The notes under the pieces are model-generated. The model was not told the origin of the DNA, made no database searches, and saw only the letters and a list, made by a program, of their open reading frames with translations. Shown one piece after another: positions 1-22,645 of a stretch of 48,404 nt of DNA. Both the position numbers and the translations under genes were made by a program. This stretch comes from Ectocarpus siliculosus (Eukaryota > Sar > Phaeophyceae > Ectocarpales > Ectocarpaceae): NCBI GenBank assembly GCA_000310025.1, contig FN649749.1:2665620-2714023 (forward strand). Reading direction: 5' to 3'. Numbering within the stretch: position 1 is the first letter of the stretch; each line of letters begins with the position of its first letter.

Positions 1-122
1 CCTGTCGCCCTTTCTTAAACCTCGTACGACCGCGTCAAGTGTTAGAATAGTACGGACAGAAGAAGGTACTGGGTAGAGAGAACGGAACCTTTTTTTTAAT
101 GTGAAGACAATAACAACAAACC
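1..122 (+). repeat. Dispersed (AAC)n-tailed repeat, partial copy
   Basis: This stretch aligns by eye with the right half of the repeats at 39986-40241 and 42890-43118. The shared core is GTACGGACAGAAGAAGGTAC, followed by a G-rich block, TTTTTAATGTGAA and an AAC-rich tail. The copy is cut by the window edge. No protein is encoded. A non-autonomous SINE-like or MITE-like element is the simplest reading, but no clean A and B boxes or target-site duplication can be shown. Confidence 0.6.
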
Positions 123-11655
<11,533 letters not shown>

Positions 11656-13895
11656 GGCCTACCAGCCCCAATCCTCTCCGATTGTGTGCTGTTGTTGATT
11701 TCTTTGGTTGGCTGTGGGATGTTGTGGCTGCACACCTTGCTTGCATTGCTTAGAGGCGAGGTCAGCGCGGGGAGCGCAAGCGGCGAGTTCGCCGCAGGGG
11801 ATTTTCGGGATTTCCACAGCCTGTTCTCGGCGTTTTTCTCGAGGGGGGAGAAGCCTGCATGTTTCGAGTTTGATTTCGCTCTCAGCGGTCCAAGCTTATA
11901 TTCAGCCGTCCGCAGTGGAGTTGACCCCCGGAGCAAACTCAAAGCTAATACCAGTAGTACAGCCTGATTCAAAAGCACGAGGGTGACTTCATATGAATTG
12001 TCGCAAGAAGGGGCAATGGAGAGCGAAATATTGAAATAATGTACACCTGTAGATATTCTAGAGTGGACAGTCCCCACGCCGTGGTACGCATCGTCGTTGT
12101 CCGTGCTTCTCTCTCTCCCGCCCTCCCGCCGCCTAAGCGCCCCATCTCTGCCTACTGCCACAACCCAGAAGCAAGAGACGACGCGCGAGGTGAATAGTCT
12201 TAGCAGCAAGAGGGGAGACAGGGATATCGTTGAGATGCAACCATGCATCGTGCTCGTCGTACGGCGCTCTCCCAGCAGCAAGGAGGGGTGCTGCGGCAAA
12301 GCACACCGCGAGGCGGAAGACATGTTTCCTAGGTTTGACAAGCGAGTTCTAGCTACACACCAATCGAGTGATGTATGTGCGTCGGCCGCGGCGTCTTATG
12401 CATATGTTAACTGCCACACTCAGCCGAATTGCGTTCTGAGCGTTCCCTAGATATTATTGCAGGCATGCGGGGCAGCGAACGGTGAAATGTACGGGAGGCA
12501 TCGAGTGGCACACGGGAGGAATGCGGAAAAAACGTGCGTGTCGGTGTGCTACCATTGCAGATTCTTCCTCAAGCGAAAACACGCGGCGCGGCTACCTCTC
12601 TAGATTGACCATTTCGAGATATTACGACGCTTCCTTCCAATCCCTGCCGACCAAAGGGCATCATTCCTATTCCAGGACTGTGCGGCGAGGAACGAATCAT
12701 GTTTCCTTGAGAGGAAAGACGCGGGGGCGCCCCAGGTACAGCAGGTAAGTTCACCACGACTACCCAATCGCTGTTGAAAACTCTAGATCTACATGTGTTT
12801 ATGGGTTTCAGTGTTGCTCATGTAACGTCCGATCTGTTATATGTATTTGGGACTACACTGTAAATATCCCTTGGTCATCTTATCTTATCTCCTCCCGGAT
12901 ACTCATTGTTCGGCGTGGATTGTAGCCTTGAGCGCACAAGTAACCGCGCATCGTCCTGTGGTACGTACCACTTGATCCGGAAGAAGTGATGACAGGAAAG
13001 ACCCTCTGCACACCAGGCCAATTTGTCTTACGGGAGAGGTCATCGTCCGACTCGGAAAGCGGGAAGCCATGTCACCCACCCATACCTTTGGCACACCCCA
13101 ACAAGGCCTTGCACCATGACAGAAAGGATTGCGCGGGCGGGCGAGCGGGCGGTCAGCAGATTCACGAGAACCCAGTTGGTCGTGTCGTTCATCATGACAA
13201 AGGATATACCTTGATCCGGCCCTCTTCGTCCAAGCCGCCATCATCCAAATACGCGAGTGTGGCGCAAGCACTACTGTATGTACTACAGTACTTCAGGCTG
13301 AGCCGCGCAAGAATGATCCCACTCTCGCACCACCACGCAATCACTCTTCTGGAAGTTGATACGGTAAACGTCCAGTTTGCATAAGACCAACGTGTGTTCG
13401 TGATAGTTGCTGCTGTGTGTGTCGACAGAGTAACGTAGCACAATATGATTGGACAGTTTGAATTGAGGGACTGTCGATGTTGCAGATCGCTGAGTAGCCA
13501 CATATTATCAGAACAGCAAGGAACGTTCTGTAGGAATGCTCCTCGTGGATGGTGCATTTCCCCGAGTGTATTCTTTATGGATAGTGCATCAACCAGAGGA
13601 TTCATGGTACGTTGTGAAGTACGTTGGCCCCTGTTGAGTCGTTGTGTTCCGATATTGTGTTCTGCTTTCGTCCGTTGGTCGAGCGACGGGTGGTGCTGCG
13701 GCGCTGCGGTGCTCGCCCCACCCTTGCTCACTCCACCTTTTGACCTGTTCTCCTGGTCCAAGGTCTCATCAATACAACATCTTTTCCCCAGAAGCCACGA
13801 GTTTACCAACACGCTATAGCGAACCAGTCGACTGCTGCTTGTCCCCTTGGACTGTACGTCAAGACTGAACGGAGGAAGATTGATCACCTTGCTTC
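11656..13895. other. Intergenic; no gene I can support
   Basis: This lies between the Prp16 start and the Copia remnant. Open frames occur on both strands but none is recognised. Possible exon traces: a minus-strand segment ending at 13210 with donor ATCAAG/GTATATCC, and a plus-strand segment ending at about 12745 with a strong donor CAGCAG/GTAAGT. These two are on opposite strands and do not form one model. The 5' part next to 11656 should hold the Prp16 promoter; no clear core element was seen. Confidence 0.5.
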
Positions 13896-14916
13896 GTGAT
13901 GAGTGGGCCTGCTGGGGATCATGTGGATTACCCACCTCTGGGTGATTCGCGGGATGTTATTGGTGGTGAGAGACTGGATTCGATTGAGACACTGTTGTCC
14001 CAGCTCACGAGCATAATCAAGTCGCTTGTTGGGCAACGAGGTGATCAGGTGGAGTCCTCTGTTTCATTTGCTGCTGCGCCGGGAAGCGGCGGAACAGAGT
14101 ATGCTGGTGTGCATCAATCGGATGTCACTGGCAGGACTGTGGGAGGTACGGACAGTAGTGTCCAAGGCTTTGGCATGTCCAGCATGTGGGTTGGGAGTAG
14201 TAGTCTTGCAGACTCAGGCTTGAACCTTCGTGCAATTGTTGTTTGTCGTTCCTCTGCTGGTGGTAGAGCCAGCGGCGGAACCGACGCCGGTTGGCATCCT
14301 GTAGATGCTACTGGCAGGACTGCGGGAGGTAAGGGCAGCAGTGCCCAAGTCCTTGGCATGTCCAGCGTGAGAGTTGGGAGTAGTAGTCTTCTAGACTCAG
14401 ACTTGAACCCTCATGCATCTGCTGTAAATCGTCCCTCTGCTGGTGCTGCAAGCTTTGGTTCGATTGGAACTGTTAGTGGGGCTTCGGGTAGTAGCCAGTC
14501 TTTCGGTTCGGGAATGGTTAGTGGGACTTTAGGTAGTCAGTCTTCCATTCCGGGAATGGTTAGTGGGGCTTTAGGTAGCCAGTCTTCCATTCCGCCCCCA
14601 TCTACTCCATCGAGTGAGTGGTGGGGATGTGTCGCCAGTGGAAACACATATATTCCTGGGGTCGGCATTAATAACACAGGAGAAAACTTGGGTAGGAGTC
14701 CTTTTCAAAGTTCCCAAAGCTTCTGTTTTTGACGGGACGGACGTGTCATATCCGTCGTGGTCACAATTGTTTCTACTGAGTGCCCACAACAATAATCTGT
14801 ATGAGGCTTTTGTTTCTGTGCTACATGTAGAGATTTCGATTGCAAGCATTGAATTCGATCTGACCCCCTGGGTAGAGAAAGGATACAACATACATGGGTG
14901 TGCTGTGCCAGACTGA
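13896..14916 (+). pseudogene. Copia gag remnant, frame broken
   Basis: The first frame (ATG at 13896, open to 14732) is Gly/Ser-rich with imperfect internal repeats (two copies of DVTGRT or DATGRT followed by GG and SS, and several GMVSG or similar). The recognisable gag motif is in another frame from about 14690: FKVPK, then VFDGTDVSYPSWS, then FLLSAHNNNLYEAF, like the N-terminal Copia gag (DUF4219-type) helices. A stop at 14914-14916 ends it without a zinc knuckle. Confidence 0.7.
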
Positions 14917-15086
14917 GATATCAAGGTGGATTTTGTTCGACTGTTTGAAGAACTCTCTCAAAACCATGGCTAGGCATGCAGGTTTCCCCAGCAAGGCATT
15001 TCGAGTGTTGAAAGATCACTTTCTACCCTTGAGCCAGAGCACTGTCTGGAACCTTGGAGTTGGTGTTTGTGACTGCTGATTTGAGT

Positions 15087-16562
15087 TTCTGTAGAGTTGG
15101 AGCATGTATTGTAATCTCCCAACTTGGGATATCACCTCTTTTCTCCCAGCGCAGATTGGTGGTGAGTCATGGAATTACCTTGCTTGGTGGTCCTGATGGT
15201 GTGATGACTGTTTTCGACGGACATACTATTTTTCAGAGCTTCGATGGCATGCTAATTAAGACTGCGTATCGTCTTGAAGATAAATCTGTTGGTTCGGTGT
15301 TAACTGCCCTCACTCCTTCGAACCCCAAGCATGAATCTAAGATGGATGTGAACGAGTTTCATAACATTTATGCTCATTCGCATGAGGGATTGCTTCGTAC
15401 AACTGCAAAGCGACTAGGTATCGAGTTGACCGGTAAAATGCATGCTTGTACGGGATGTTCGATGTCGAAGGCATTCAAGAAAGGGATTGCTCATGAAACA
15501 AAATGCAGATCAGACAAAAAGTTGGGCAGAGTTTTTGTTGACCTGGGAGGGCGGAAGGACGTTGCGTCCGTAGGGGGTAAACATTACCCCATGATAGTGA
15601 AGGATGATTTCACAAGACGGACATGGATGTATTTCCTGAAAAGTGAATCAGACGCTGCGAGTGCTTTCCGGAGTTTCCTTGCAAGTGTGCGTGCTGATGG
15701 TATCCCATCATTGGTTGAGATTGTTAGATCTGACAATGGGGGGGAGTTTGTCGGAGGAGAATTTGCGTCCGTGTGCAACGAGCTCTTGATTAAGCAAGAG
15801 TTCACCCCGGCTTACAGTCCCCAATACAACGGTGTTGCAGAGCGTGGTTTGGGATTGATTGAGGCGGCGGCAATGGCTGTTCGTAATCAGGCAAAAGTTT
15901 TGTTTGGGCATGTGCAATTACCTAAGACTGATAGACTATGGGCTGAGGCGATGCATTGGGCTTGCGAAGCAATTAACCACACAGCTTGTTCCGCTAATCC
16001 CGACAGTAAGTCACCGTATGAGATGTGGCATGGTGAAGCTAGTCATGCTAGACCGTATCCGTTTTTGAAACCGGCGTACTGTAGGTGGCAGCGTCCGTCT
16101 AAGCTGCTACCGAAGGGTGAGGCTTGCTTTTATGTCGGTCCTTCGAGAGACCACCCGCGTGACTGTCATAGAGTACTTACGAGGGCTGGAACTATTCAGG
16201 AAACGAGGAATGTGACATGGGAAGCGTTGCCGTCACAGCTCCCTCCACCGCAACCGTCTCTCTTGCCGATAGAGGTTGCAGAGCAGGGAGGGGAGGAACG
16301 TGACGACGATATAGAAGCTGAGGTATGGCCGCTTTTAGGGAGAGGAGTTCCCCACATTCTTTTGCGACGTGATATCTCTGGTGGAACAATCGATGAGGTT
16401 GGCAGTGTTGATGCAGGCAGTGTAGGTCAACCCCCCTCTATGCCATCTTCGCCCGCGATTAATTCCCCTAGTAGCGCAGCTCCCCCTGTGTCTTCTCCAG
16501 CAGACGAGTTCTCCGATGAGGGAGGGCAGGGAGGGCCGGAGACAGGGCAGACAGAATCGGCG
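15087..16562 (+). pseudogene. Copia GAG-pre-integrase and integrase core, partial
   Basis: The open frame runs to the N gap. A 'VISQLG' phrase resembles the end of Copia protease regions. The zinc-binding pre-integrase has H-x3-H (HNIYAHSHEGLL) and CTGC. The core has the catalytic triad: D in FVDLGG, D in VRSDNGGEF, and E in GVAERGL, with spacing typical of Copia. A Pro/Ser-rich linker follows. The frame itself is intact, but the neighbouring protease is lost, so the element is a remnant. The nearest ATG (15054) is probably not a real start. Confidence 0.85.
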
Positions 16563-16662
16563 NNNNNNNNNNNNNNNNNNNNNNNNNNNNNNNNNNNNNN
16601 NNNNNNNNNNNNNNNNNNNNNNNNNNNNNNNNNNNNNNNNNNNNNNNNNNNNNNNNNNNNNN
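16563..16662. other. Assembly gap of 100 N
   Basis: Exactly 100 N. The true distance is probably unknown. It cuts the Copia element before its reverse transcriptase; the right flank is simple-sequence DNA, which probably caused the gap. Confidence 0.98.
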
Positions 16663-16890
16663 CCAACCCAATCCAACCCAAAACACAACCCAACGCCAGT
16701 CCGACCGACCGTCCGACCGACGAACCAAACCTACCCTCTACCTCCAACCCACCCAAACCCGTCCCAAAACACACCCCGACCAACCGACCGACCAAACCCA
16801 CCCAACCCAACCCAACGTAACCCAACCCAACCTTGCCCAACCTAATACTCAACCCAACTGGACCGACCGACCGACCGACCGACCGACCGC
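16663..16890 (+). repeat. CCAAC/ACCCAA low-complexity tract and (GACC)7
   Basis: Irregular CCAAC, CCCAA and CCGA words fill 16663-16860, followed by about seven tandem GACC units at 16861-16888. Long reading frames in both directions here are compositional artefacts. Confidence 0.9.
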
Positions 16891-17094
16891 GCCACGGCAG
16901 CAACGGGATGAAGAATATTTGCAAAGAATGCCAAATGGATGGATGGGTCTTTCTTCCCGATGAAAGCTTCTTCTTCCGTTTTCTCGGCAAGAACACCGCA
17001 TCCATATCCATCCTCGACTCTCCTTCTTTTTGTGAAGTTGAAGCTAAAAAGTAGCCTCACCAGGTCTGTCTGCCGTTCGTTCTTGTTACTGCTG

Positions 17095-17640
17095 CATGAC
17101 TTCGATCTACCTATCTATCTATTAATGATGCGCGAGACGTGTGCTGTATACACGAAGGGGTTCACAGGGAGGGGCCGAGATCTATCAATTAGATTAGCCA
17201 GCCACTTGTTCTAGTCACCGAAGAACAGACCATCTATCTACTCTACTACTACTGTAGATACAGTACGTCGACCATGTGTCCTTTCTTCCCGAACTACTTT
17301 TGAACACGCGGTGAACACCGCATGACATTGCGGTATGCATCGATCCTCAACTTTTATCTGTTTCGTAGCCAGAAGCGGCCTAGCCGGGGCTGCTGTTGTT
17401 GTTGTTGTTGCTGCTGTACGATACCTCTCCATCTATCTACATGTATGTCTATCCTGTTTGTGGGAGGCATGTGCTGTGTACAGCAGTAGCAGTGCACCGA
17501 GAGAACGGATCTTTCTTCCTGCATCAATTGCCTGTACATGAATGATGACTCCATCTATCCTCATGTAGACTATGTGTGGGAGAGGCATGTCATGTGCTGT
17601 GTAGGTACACACCGAGAGACCAGGCACATGAAAACCTTTT
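17095..17640 (+). repeat. Degenerate tandem repeat with CATCTATC and TGTGCTGT words
   Basis: Four to five loosely conserved units each carry a CATCTATC-like phrase, a CATGTA or CTGTAGATAC phrase, then TGTGCTGTGTA or TGTGCTGTATAC and CCGAGA. The clearest pair are at about 17430-17510 and 17550-17625. A GTT run lies at 17395-17418. No gene is visible. Confidence 0.55.
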
Positions 17641-20600
17641 CGGCGAATCTCTTTCAGTTTTCATAACATGAACTCTTCTTGGTGTGTAGCCAACGCGGCC
17701 TCCTGATGTCATTTAATGTGATACCTCTTGAGCGAACCGGTGCAAAGCGTTGTTGTGAACGAACACGTGAAATTGTCGGCATTTAGCAGCAAAAGGGTCA
17801 GTTGTGTGGGGTCTGTATTGGCGTGGTCACAGGACCAGTAGTATAGAAGCGTTCGTTTACGGCGATGTACTGTAGATTCGAAACACGCTACTGGTGTACG
17901 ACGTATTATTGTAGCCCACCATTGAGTCGACTGTGAGGGGCGGAGCTTGCGTGGAGCTAGAATCTAGGGATGAAGTTAATGCGTATTTCAGCAAACCCTG
18001 TCGTACTCTGTCGGAAGGATTATGAAGGAGACAACCAACTTGAGACAACCCCCCTCTTTAGCAACGCCGTTTTAGCACTGGTTCTACAGCAGTGAAACAG
18101 GTTGACTGAGGTACAGCAGGGCAGAGCCGAACTTGTTTTTCGTACTCAATGCTTCGGAACTGGTCTGTGCGGTTTGCTTTGACTCCTGGGTTATCTTTCG
18201 GGCTGGGTCACAAACCCAAAGAGGTTGAGAATTCAGTATTGTCTGCAACGGCTTCAATCCTTCCCTTCTGACACCTCACACCTCCACCCTAGACCCACCT
18301 AAAACTGAACAGATATCGGCTATTCGGGCGTGTGCCTCCAGGAACCGCCTTTCGAAAAACACGTCAATAGTGCCACAGGGCTTCCGTCCGGGATTCGGTG
18401 CAGTACCGAGTAACGTATGGTACAGGGTATGAAGTGGGATGAGGCGTGCTTCCGGAGACGCTAACGGAAGAGAAACAGTAGCAACGAGGCACGCCGTCAT
18501 CCCCCCAACCCTCTTCACCCACTCCGTCCCCCAGCTGATTAACCTCGCCGTGGGGCCTCGTGCGAGTATTTATTTTGTTGTTGCGACAGTATTTTTTCCG
18601 AAACAAATGTTTGACACTGCGCTGTCGTGCGTAAGGCCCTGGGTTGTGAGTTGGATACATGGCGTCAGCTGACAGGAAACCCAACTGCCGTGCTGTTACC
18701 TTGCCCCTGCGAATTTCGTGATCTAATGCCTAAGGCGAACATCCAGCGATACGTTACCGACTAAATACCAAGAAGACTGGCATGAACAAGCGAACGGGGT
18801 CCGACGAAGTCGACACGCGCATGACGATGACGATACTGCTGGACGAGCAGCGTGGATACCGTCCGGACACAACTTGGTCCCAACCAGAGGGAGGCTAGGG
18901 AATGATTTGATCGGGCGGGCGGGGAATTTTGCGTGGACGTAGTGCCTCAAGGAGACTGTAGATTTGGGGTCGTGGGCAGGGGAGAGAGGAGCTTAGGCTG
19001 GGGCGGGGCCGGCGGAGGGCGACAGGTGCTTGTGTATGTGCTGTGTGTGGGGGGGGGTGTTGTCGTCTAGGTGGGGACCAAGGGAGTCGTCAGCGAGAGA
19101 GAGGCGGTGGACGAAACGAGGGAGGGTGGGCTTGGGTTGCGCCATTTCGACAAGCACCTACTGGCCGCTACACGGACAAGGTTGGCGAGAAAGTTCGGTA
19201 GGCGGTCTTCCGTTTCGAGTTCATTTTTGTTTGCTGTATTTTCATGGAAAGGTGATGTGCAACTGTGCAAGGTTAATTTTCTTTTGTTGAATGTTGAACA
19301 CCGTCCCCTAAAATAGGCTCAAGGAGGAGGTGGCAGACAAGTGCCCCCCTGCGATGTGCGCGTGCAGCCTTTGCGCTTGGCGTCTTTACTTGGTATAGTG
19401 TTGTTCCTGTTCTCAGTGTGCTGCAGCAAAGCACCGGGTAGAGGTGCTTGCCTATACGCCGGAGTTGTGGCTGATGTGATTTGCTGGTTGTGTGTGGATA
19501 TATGTGTTTCTTGTGTCCGAAGGTCGCGAGTGGTTGGGGCTTGATGTATGTCGTGATAGACACCCCCCACACTAAATTTATGGGTCGAAGGGGCTATTGT
19601 TGCAGAACGAGGAGTGCCACCCTGCGGAGGCGAATGAAACGATGAAGATCCCGGGAGTAATGCCTCGGACATTGTCCAACCGCGACGAATAAAACTAAAA
19701 TGCCCCAGGGCTAACTCAAAAGTTTTGAGCTTCGGCCAGATTTTGGGGGGGGATATTCTCATGGCGGGGGGTGTCCTGCACGGTAAGTGAACTATTGTAG
19801 ACGGCACGAAATAGAGAAAACTCCCTGTGGGGAGGTGTGGCGTTTGTGATTTACACACCACGAACAACAAAATGTTTGGAACTCATTCACGTGGTAAAAT
19901 ACGTTTGACTACCAGAGCACGATTATTTAGTGCGATCTCCATTATTTTCCTTAAAAATCACGCATGTGGCACGTTGCCCCAAAAGAAGGAGCCCACATGA
20001 AACGACACATGGCCATGCTGAAAGGTCCTTCGTCAAACGGGTTACTACACGGCAAAAAACAAGACGCCGGGCAATCGGTGTCAGGGCAAAGTATATTTCT
20101 GATCATCGGCTCAGCTCTCTTTCCTGCTCCCCAAAGTACGAACGCATGTGATGCTGCCACAAACATATTTGCACCTACATTTCAGCATGTGTCTTTCAAT
20201 TCTCACGCAATGCTTGTTTCCTTAAGAGGTACTTTACCTACTTTACCTATAAATGCATTGCTTCGCCTCTGAAAAAACAAGTATGCCACAGTTTTACGAA
20301 AGGCGTGGAACAACAACAAAAACTTGCCGCCGTACCGTCCTCGCCCTCCTTTTTATACCAACAATGGCAAGTGCGTGGGCCTTCTAGGAACCACACCGAC
20401 ATGCATAACCAAGTACGAATGCGAGGGACGCCAAAACCCGAACGTATCGAAAACACACGTGCTAAACGAATGTGTCCCAGAAATATTTGGCTTTAATGCA
20501 GGTACGCCACCTGGATCACCCCTAGAGCAACGAGCCCTTCTATACCCCCACCCAATTCCCGCTCGCTCTCATCCCTTCCTCATACTGCGAGATATTCCCC

Positions 20601-20929
20601 CACCGCTCAGTCAACCTGCGACATTGTTAACCATCGCAAAAATAAGTGAGAAGGGCTATCGGAGGGAGGTCGGGTGGGCGAAAATTGCACGGCAACACTG
20701 CTACTGTACATCGGTTTTTTTCTTGCTGGTGCGCCGATCTGCCGTTTCGTTGCGCAAACACTCGAGACAAGGAAAATCAACACCGTGGGCAGGATGGCAC
20801 ACAAATATGTTGAGGCGTGGGATAGCTCAGAAAAGGCGTTTCTGTACCGATACAAGCGGAGAATGGCATTAAGATGATCGTGCAAGCTCGTTCTGTGGCA
20901 AGAAGAAAAATCAAAGGGGTGGGCTGCCT
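17641..20929. other. Gene-poor stretch; no supported gene
   Basis: I see no recognisable protein family. A small Cys-rich open segment at about 20345-20510 on the plus strand (phrases NNGKCVGLL and CITKYECEG) ends in a donor-like AATGCAG/GTACGC and could be an orphan exon, but it has no clear partner. TACAGCAG words occur at 17479, 18084 and 18112. Confidence 0.4.
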
Positions 20930-21092
20930 AAATCGATTCTTGCTTTCGGAGATCACCTTCACTATTTCGTTCTTGAAGTCCTCCAAAATGCCGTAGTCGG
21001 TGCCCCGTTTCTCCGCGCTGTATCCTCGTTGTCGAGCTCTGCTTTCGCGCCAGCTGCGTCCGTTGCTCTCGGGAAGGCCTTTCCTCTACCAG
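20930..21092 (-). other. Coding-like segment of unknown origin
   Basis: A minus-strand frame reads a compact, charged, helix-prone peptide including RGYSAEKRGTDYGILEDF and KNEIVKVISESKNRF. Composition looks coding, unlike its flanks. A donor-like TTTAG or an early loss of meaning follows below 20930. I do not recognise the family. It could be one exon of a host gene or a transposase remnant near the Gypsy insertion. Confidence 0.25.
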
Positions 21093-21520
21093 CTGTCTAC
21101 TCGGTCACGCGCGGAAGATCCCAGTTTTTAATTTTCTTCCGGCTGCGTGAGGTGCGATCGCCCCCTGCAGCGGCATTTTCGCCTTGATGACGTGAAACAA
21201 GAAAAGTGGCAACATTGCGGGACGCTCAGTCAAATATTGTGGCATTCGCACCTCAGAAATTGTCGGGAGCGCGCGAGAGGCGGTAGTCTATGTAGGTGAA
21301 AACGTACTACAGAAGTAGTTTTTTTCTCGTGTCGTGGTCACGCATGTTTGGTGTCGACAACAGTCGCAGGGGTGATGGGGCGTATTCTGACGAATACGTT
21401 GTACTGCTGTACGAAACAATCCACATTCTGTCTCACAAGGACTGCACGCTGGCAGAATGGCTGCTGCTGTGGACGAACACACCACAACGCATGAGTCCAA
21501 AAACATGCTGTACATTTGTG

Positions 21521-21524
21521 TACG
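21521..21524. other. Target-site duplication, left copy (TACG)
   Basis: TACG directly precedes the left LTR and recurs directly after the right LTR at 33706-33709. A 4-base duplication fits Ty3/gypsy integration. Confidence 0.85.
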
Positions 21525-21790
21525 TGTTGTGGGATTTCACGCGTAGCGATCCCTGAAGACCCTGATGAAGACTCACTTGTTTATTAATCTCTTGGAACAG
21601 CAGTGCTTGCTGTTGCTTTGCTCTCAAAGGTAGACTGAGCACAGAGGGGGAGGACATGCTCCCTCTAAAAGGGGTCACAAAGGTCCTGTCCCCTGTTTTA
21701 TCCTTCCATCGGGAGTTATATCTCCCGCACTTTCCTCTGGGAATTACTCCGCAATACCGTTGGCACTGGCTACATTCAAATCCCATAACA
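21525..21790 (-). repeat. 3' LTR of the Gypsy element
   Basis: 266 bases, ends TG...CA, with an AATAAA polyadenylation-type signal on the minus strand (plus 21580-21585). It is identical to 33440-33705 except for one C/T difference. Confidence 0.96.
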
Positions 21791-22645
21791 CTAGCCCACC
21801 CTGGAGGTTCTCATACGCAGATACTTGAAACCTAGGAACTTGACAAATAATTGTCGAATCCCAAAAAATGAAAGGATCGAGGATGTGGAGCTCCAAAATA
21901 CCAAGAATCACCCTCCCACACCTCTCACACGATGATTCGCAAGACCATCGTTTGACCCAAGCAAAAAGAACGAAAGAGAAGGGAAAGACGGGGGCTAAGA
22001 ATGAAACAGGGGGACAATAGACGACACGGTCATAGAAAAAGTCAACGCTACAAATACCATAACAGGTCGGAACCCAAAGAAAGGAAGAAAATGCTGGAAA
22101 AGCACCGTCGGAACGGCGAAAACCAACCGTATCGACAAAACGATACAAAACACGAAGCAGTCGGTGTCGCTCAAAGACTAAAAGCGACGAAAATACTCAC
22201 GGCTAGCCCGTATAAGCTAACAAATCACAAAGAAAACCTGATGACGCCATAGGGCGACGTACACAAAAAGGTAAGAAACCAATCGTTTCGACAGCAAAAA
22301 CCAGTAGGGGGCCATGACCCAATATAAGGTCCGATGAAATCAAACCGCCGCGGGGAGCCGAAAATAAAGCTCAACCACGCGAACGGCGAAAGAAGCAGAA
22401 AGGCAAAAAGGACTCGAAAGACAAGACGACGTACCAGGCGGAAACAAACCGATCGCCAGAATGACGAGAAAAAGGGGTCGAAATACCAAAACGAGGCCTA
22501 ACACTGCGCTATCCAGAGGCAACAACAGCCTACATGTACTTGCAAATGAGAGGACCGGACGAGATCAGGGGCGACCTCGAGTCCGCATCCCATCTAGGAT
22601 AGAACACACACGTCAAACAGGTAGATCCCAAGAAACACACGCTTG
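21791..22645 (-). other. 3' internal non-coding region of the Gypsy element
   Basis: This separates the Pol stop from the 3' LTR. The minus strand next to the LTR reads CCAGGGTGGGCTAG, a weak candidate polypurine tract. Short open frames here show no family. The region is unusually long for a 3' leader of this kind. Confidence 0.6.

Larger units (their letters stand above)
13896..16562 (+). mobile_element. Decayed Ty1/copia retrotransposon (gag and integrase parts)
   Basis: Gag-like sequence is followed by GAG-pre-integrase and integrase core in the order expected for Copia. Protease and most of the gag C terminus are missing between about 14916 and 15087. Reverse transcriptase and RNase H would follow, but the sequence ends in an N gap at 16563. 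No LTR could be identified on the left side. Frame breaks at about 14690 and 15080 show that it is not functional as assembled. Confidence 0.85.

Noticed and set aside
13192-13935. 247-codon minus-strand frame left of the Copia remnant
   Set aside because: Only the short end near 13210-13270 looks coding. The rest has no family signal and overlaps the Copia start on the other strand.
19319-19870. 183-codon minus-strand frame
   Set aside because: Pro/Thr/Ser-rich with no recognisable domain, conserved motif or splice context. Treated as chance.
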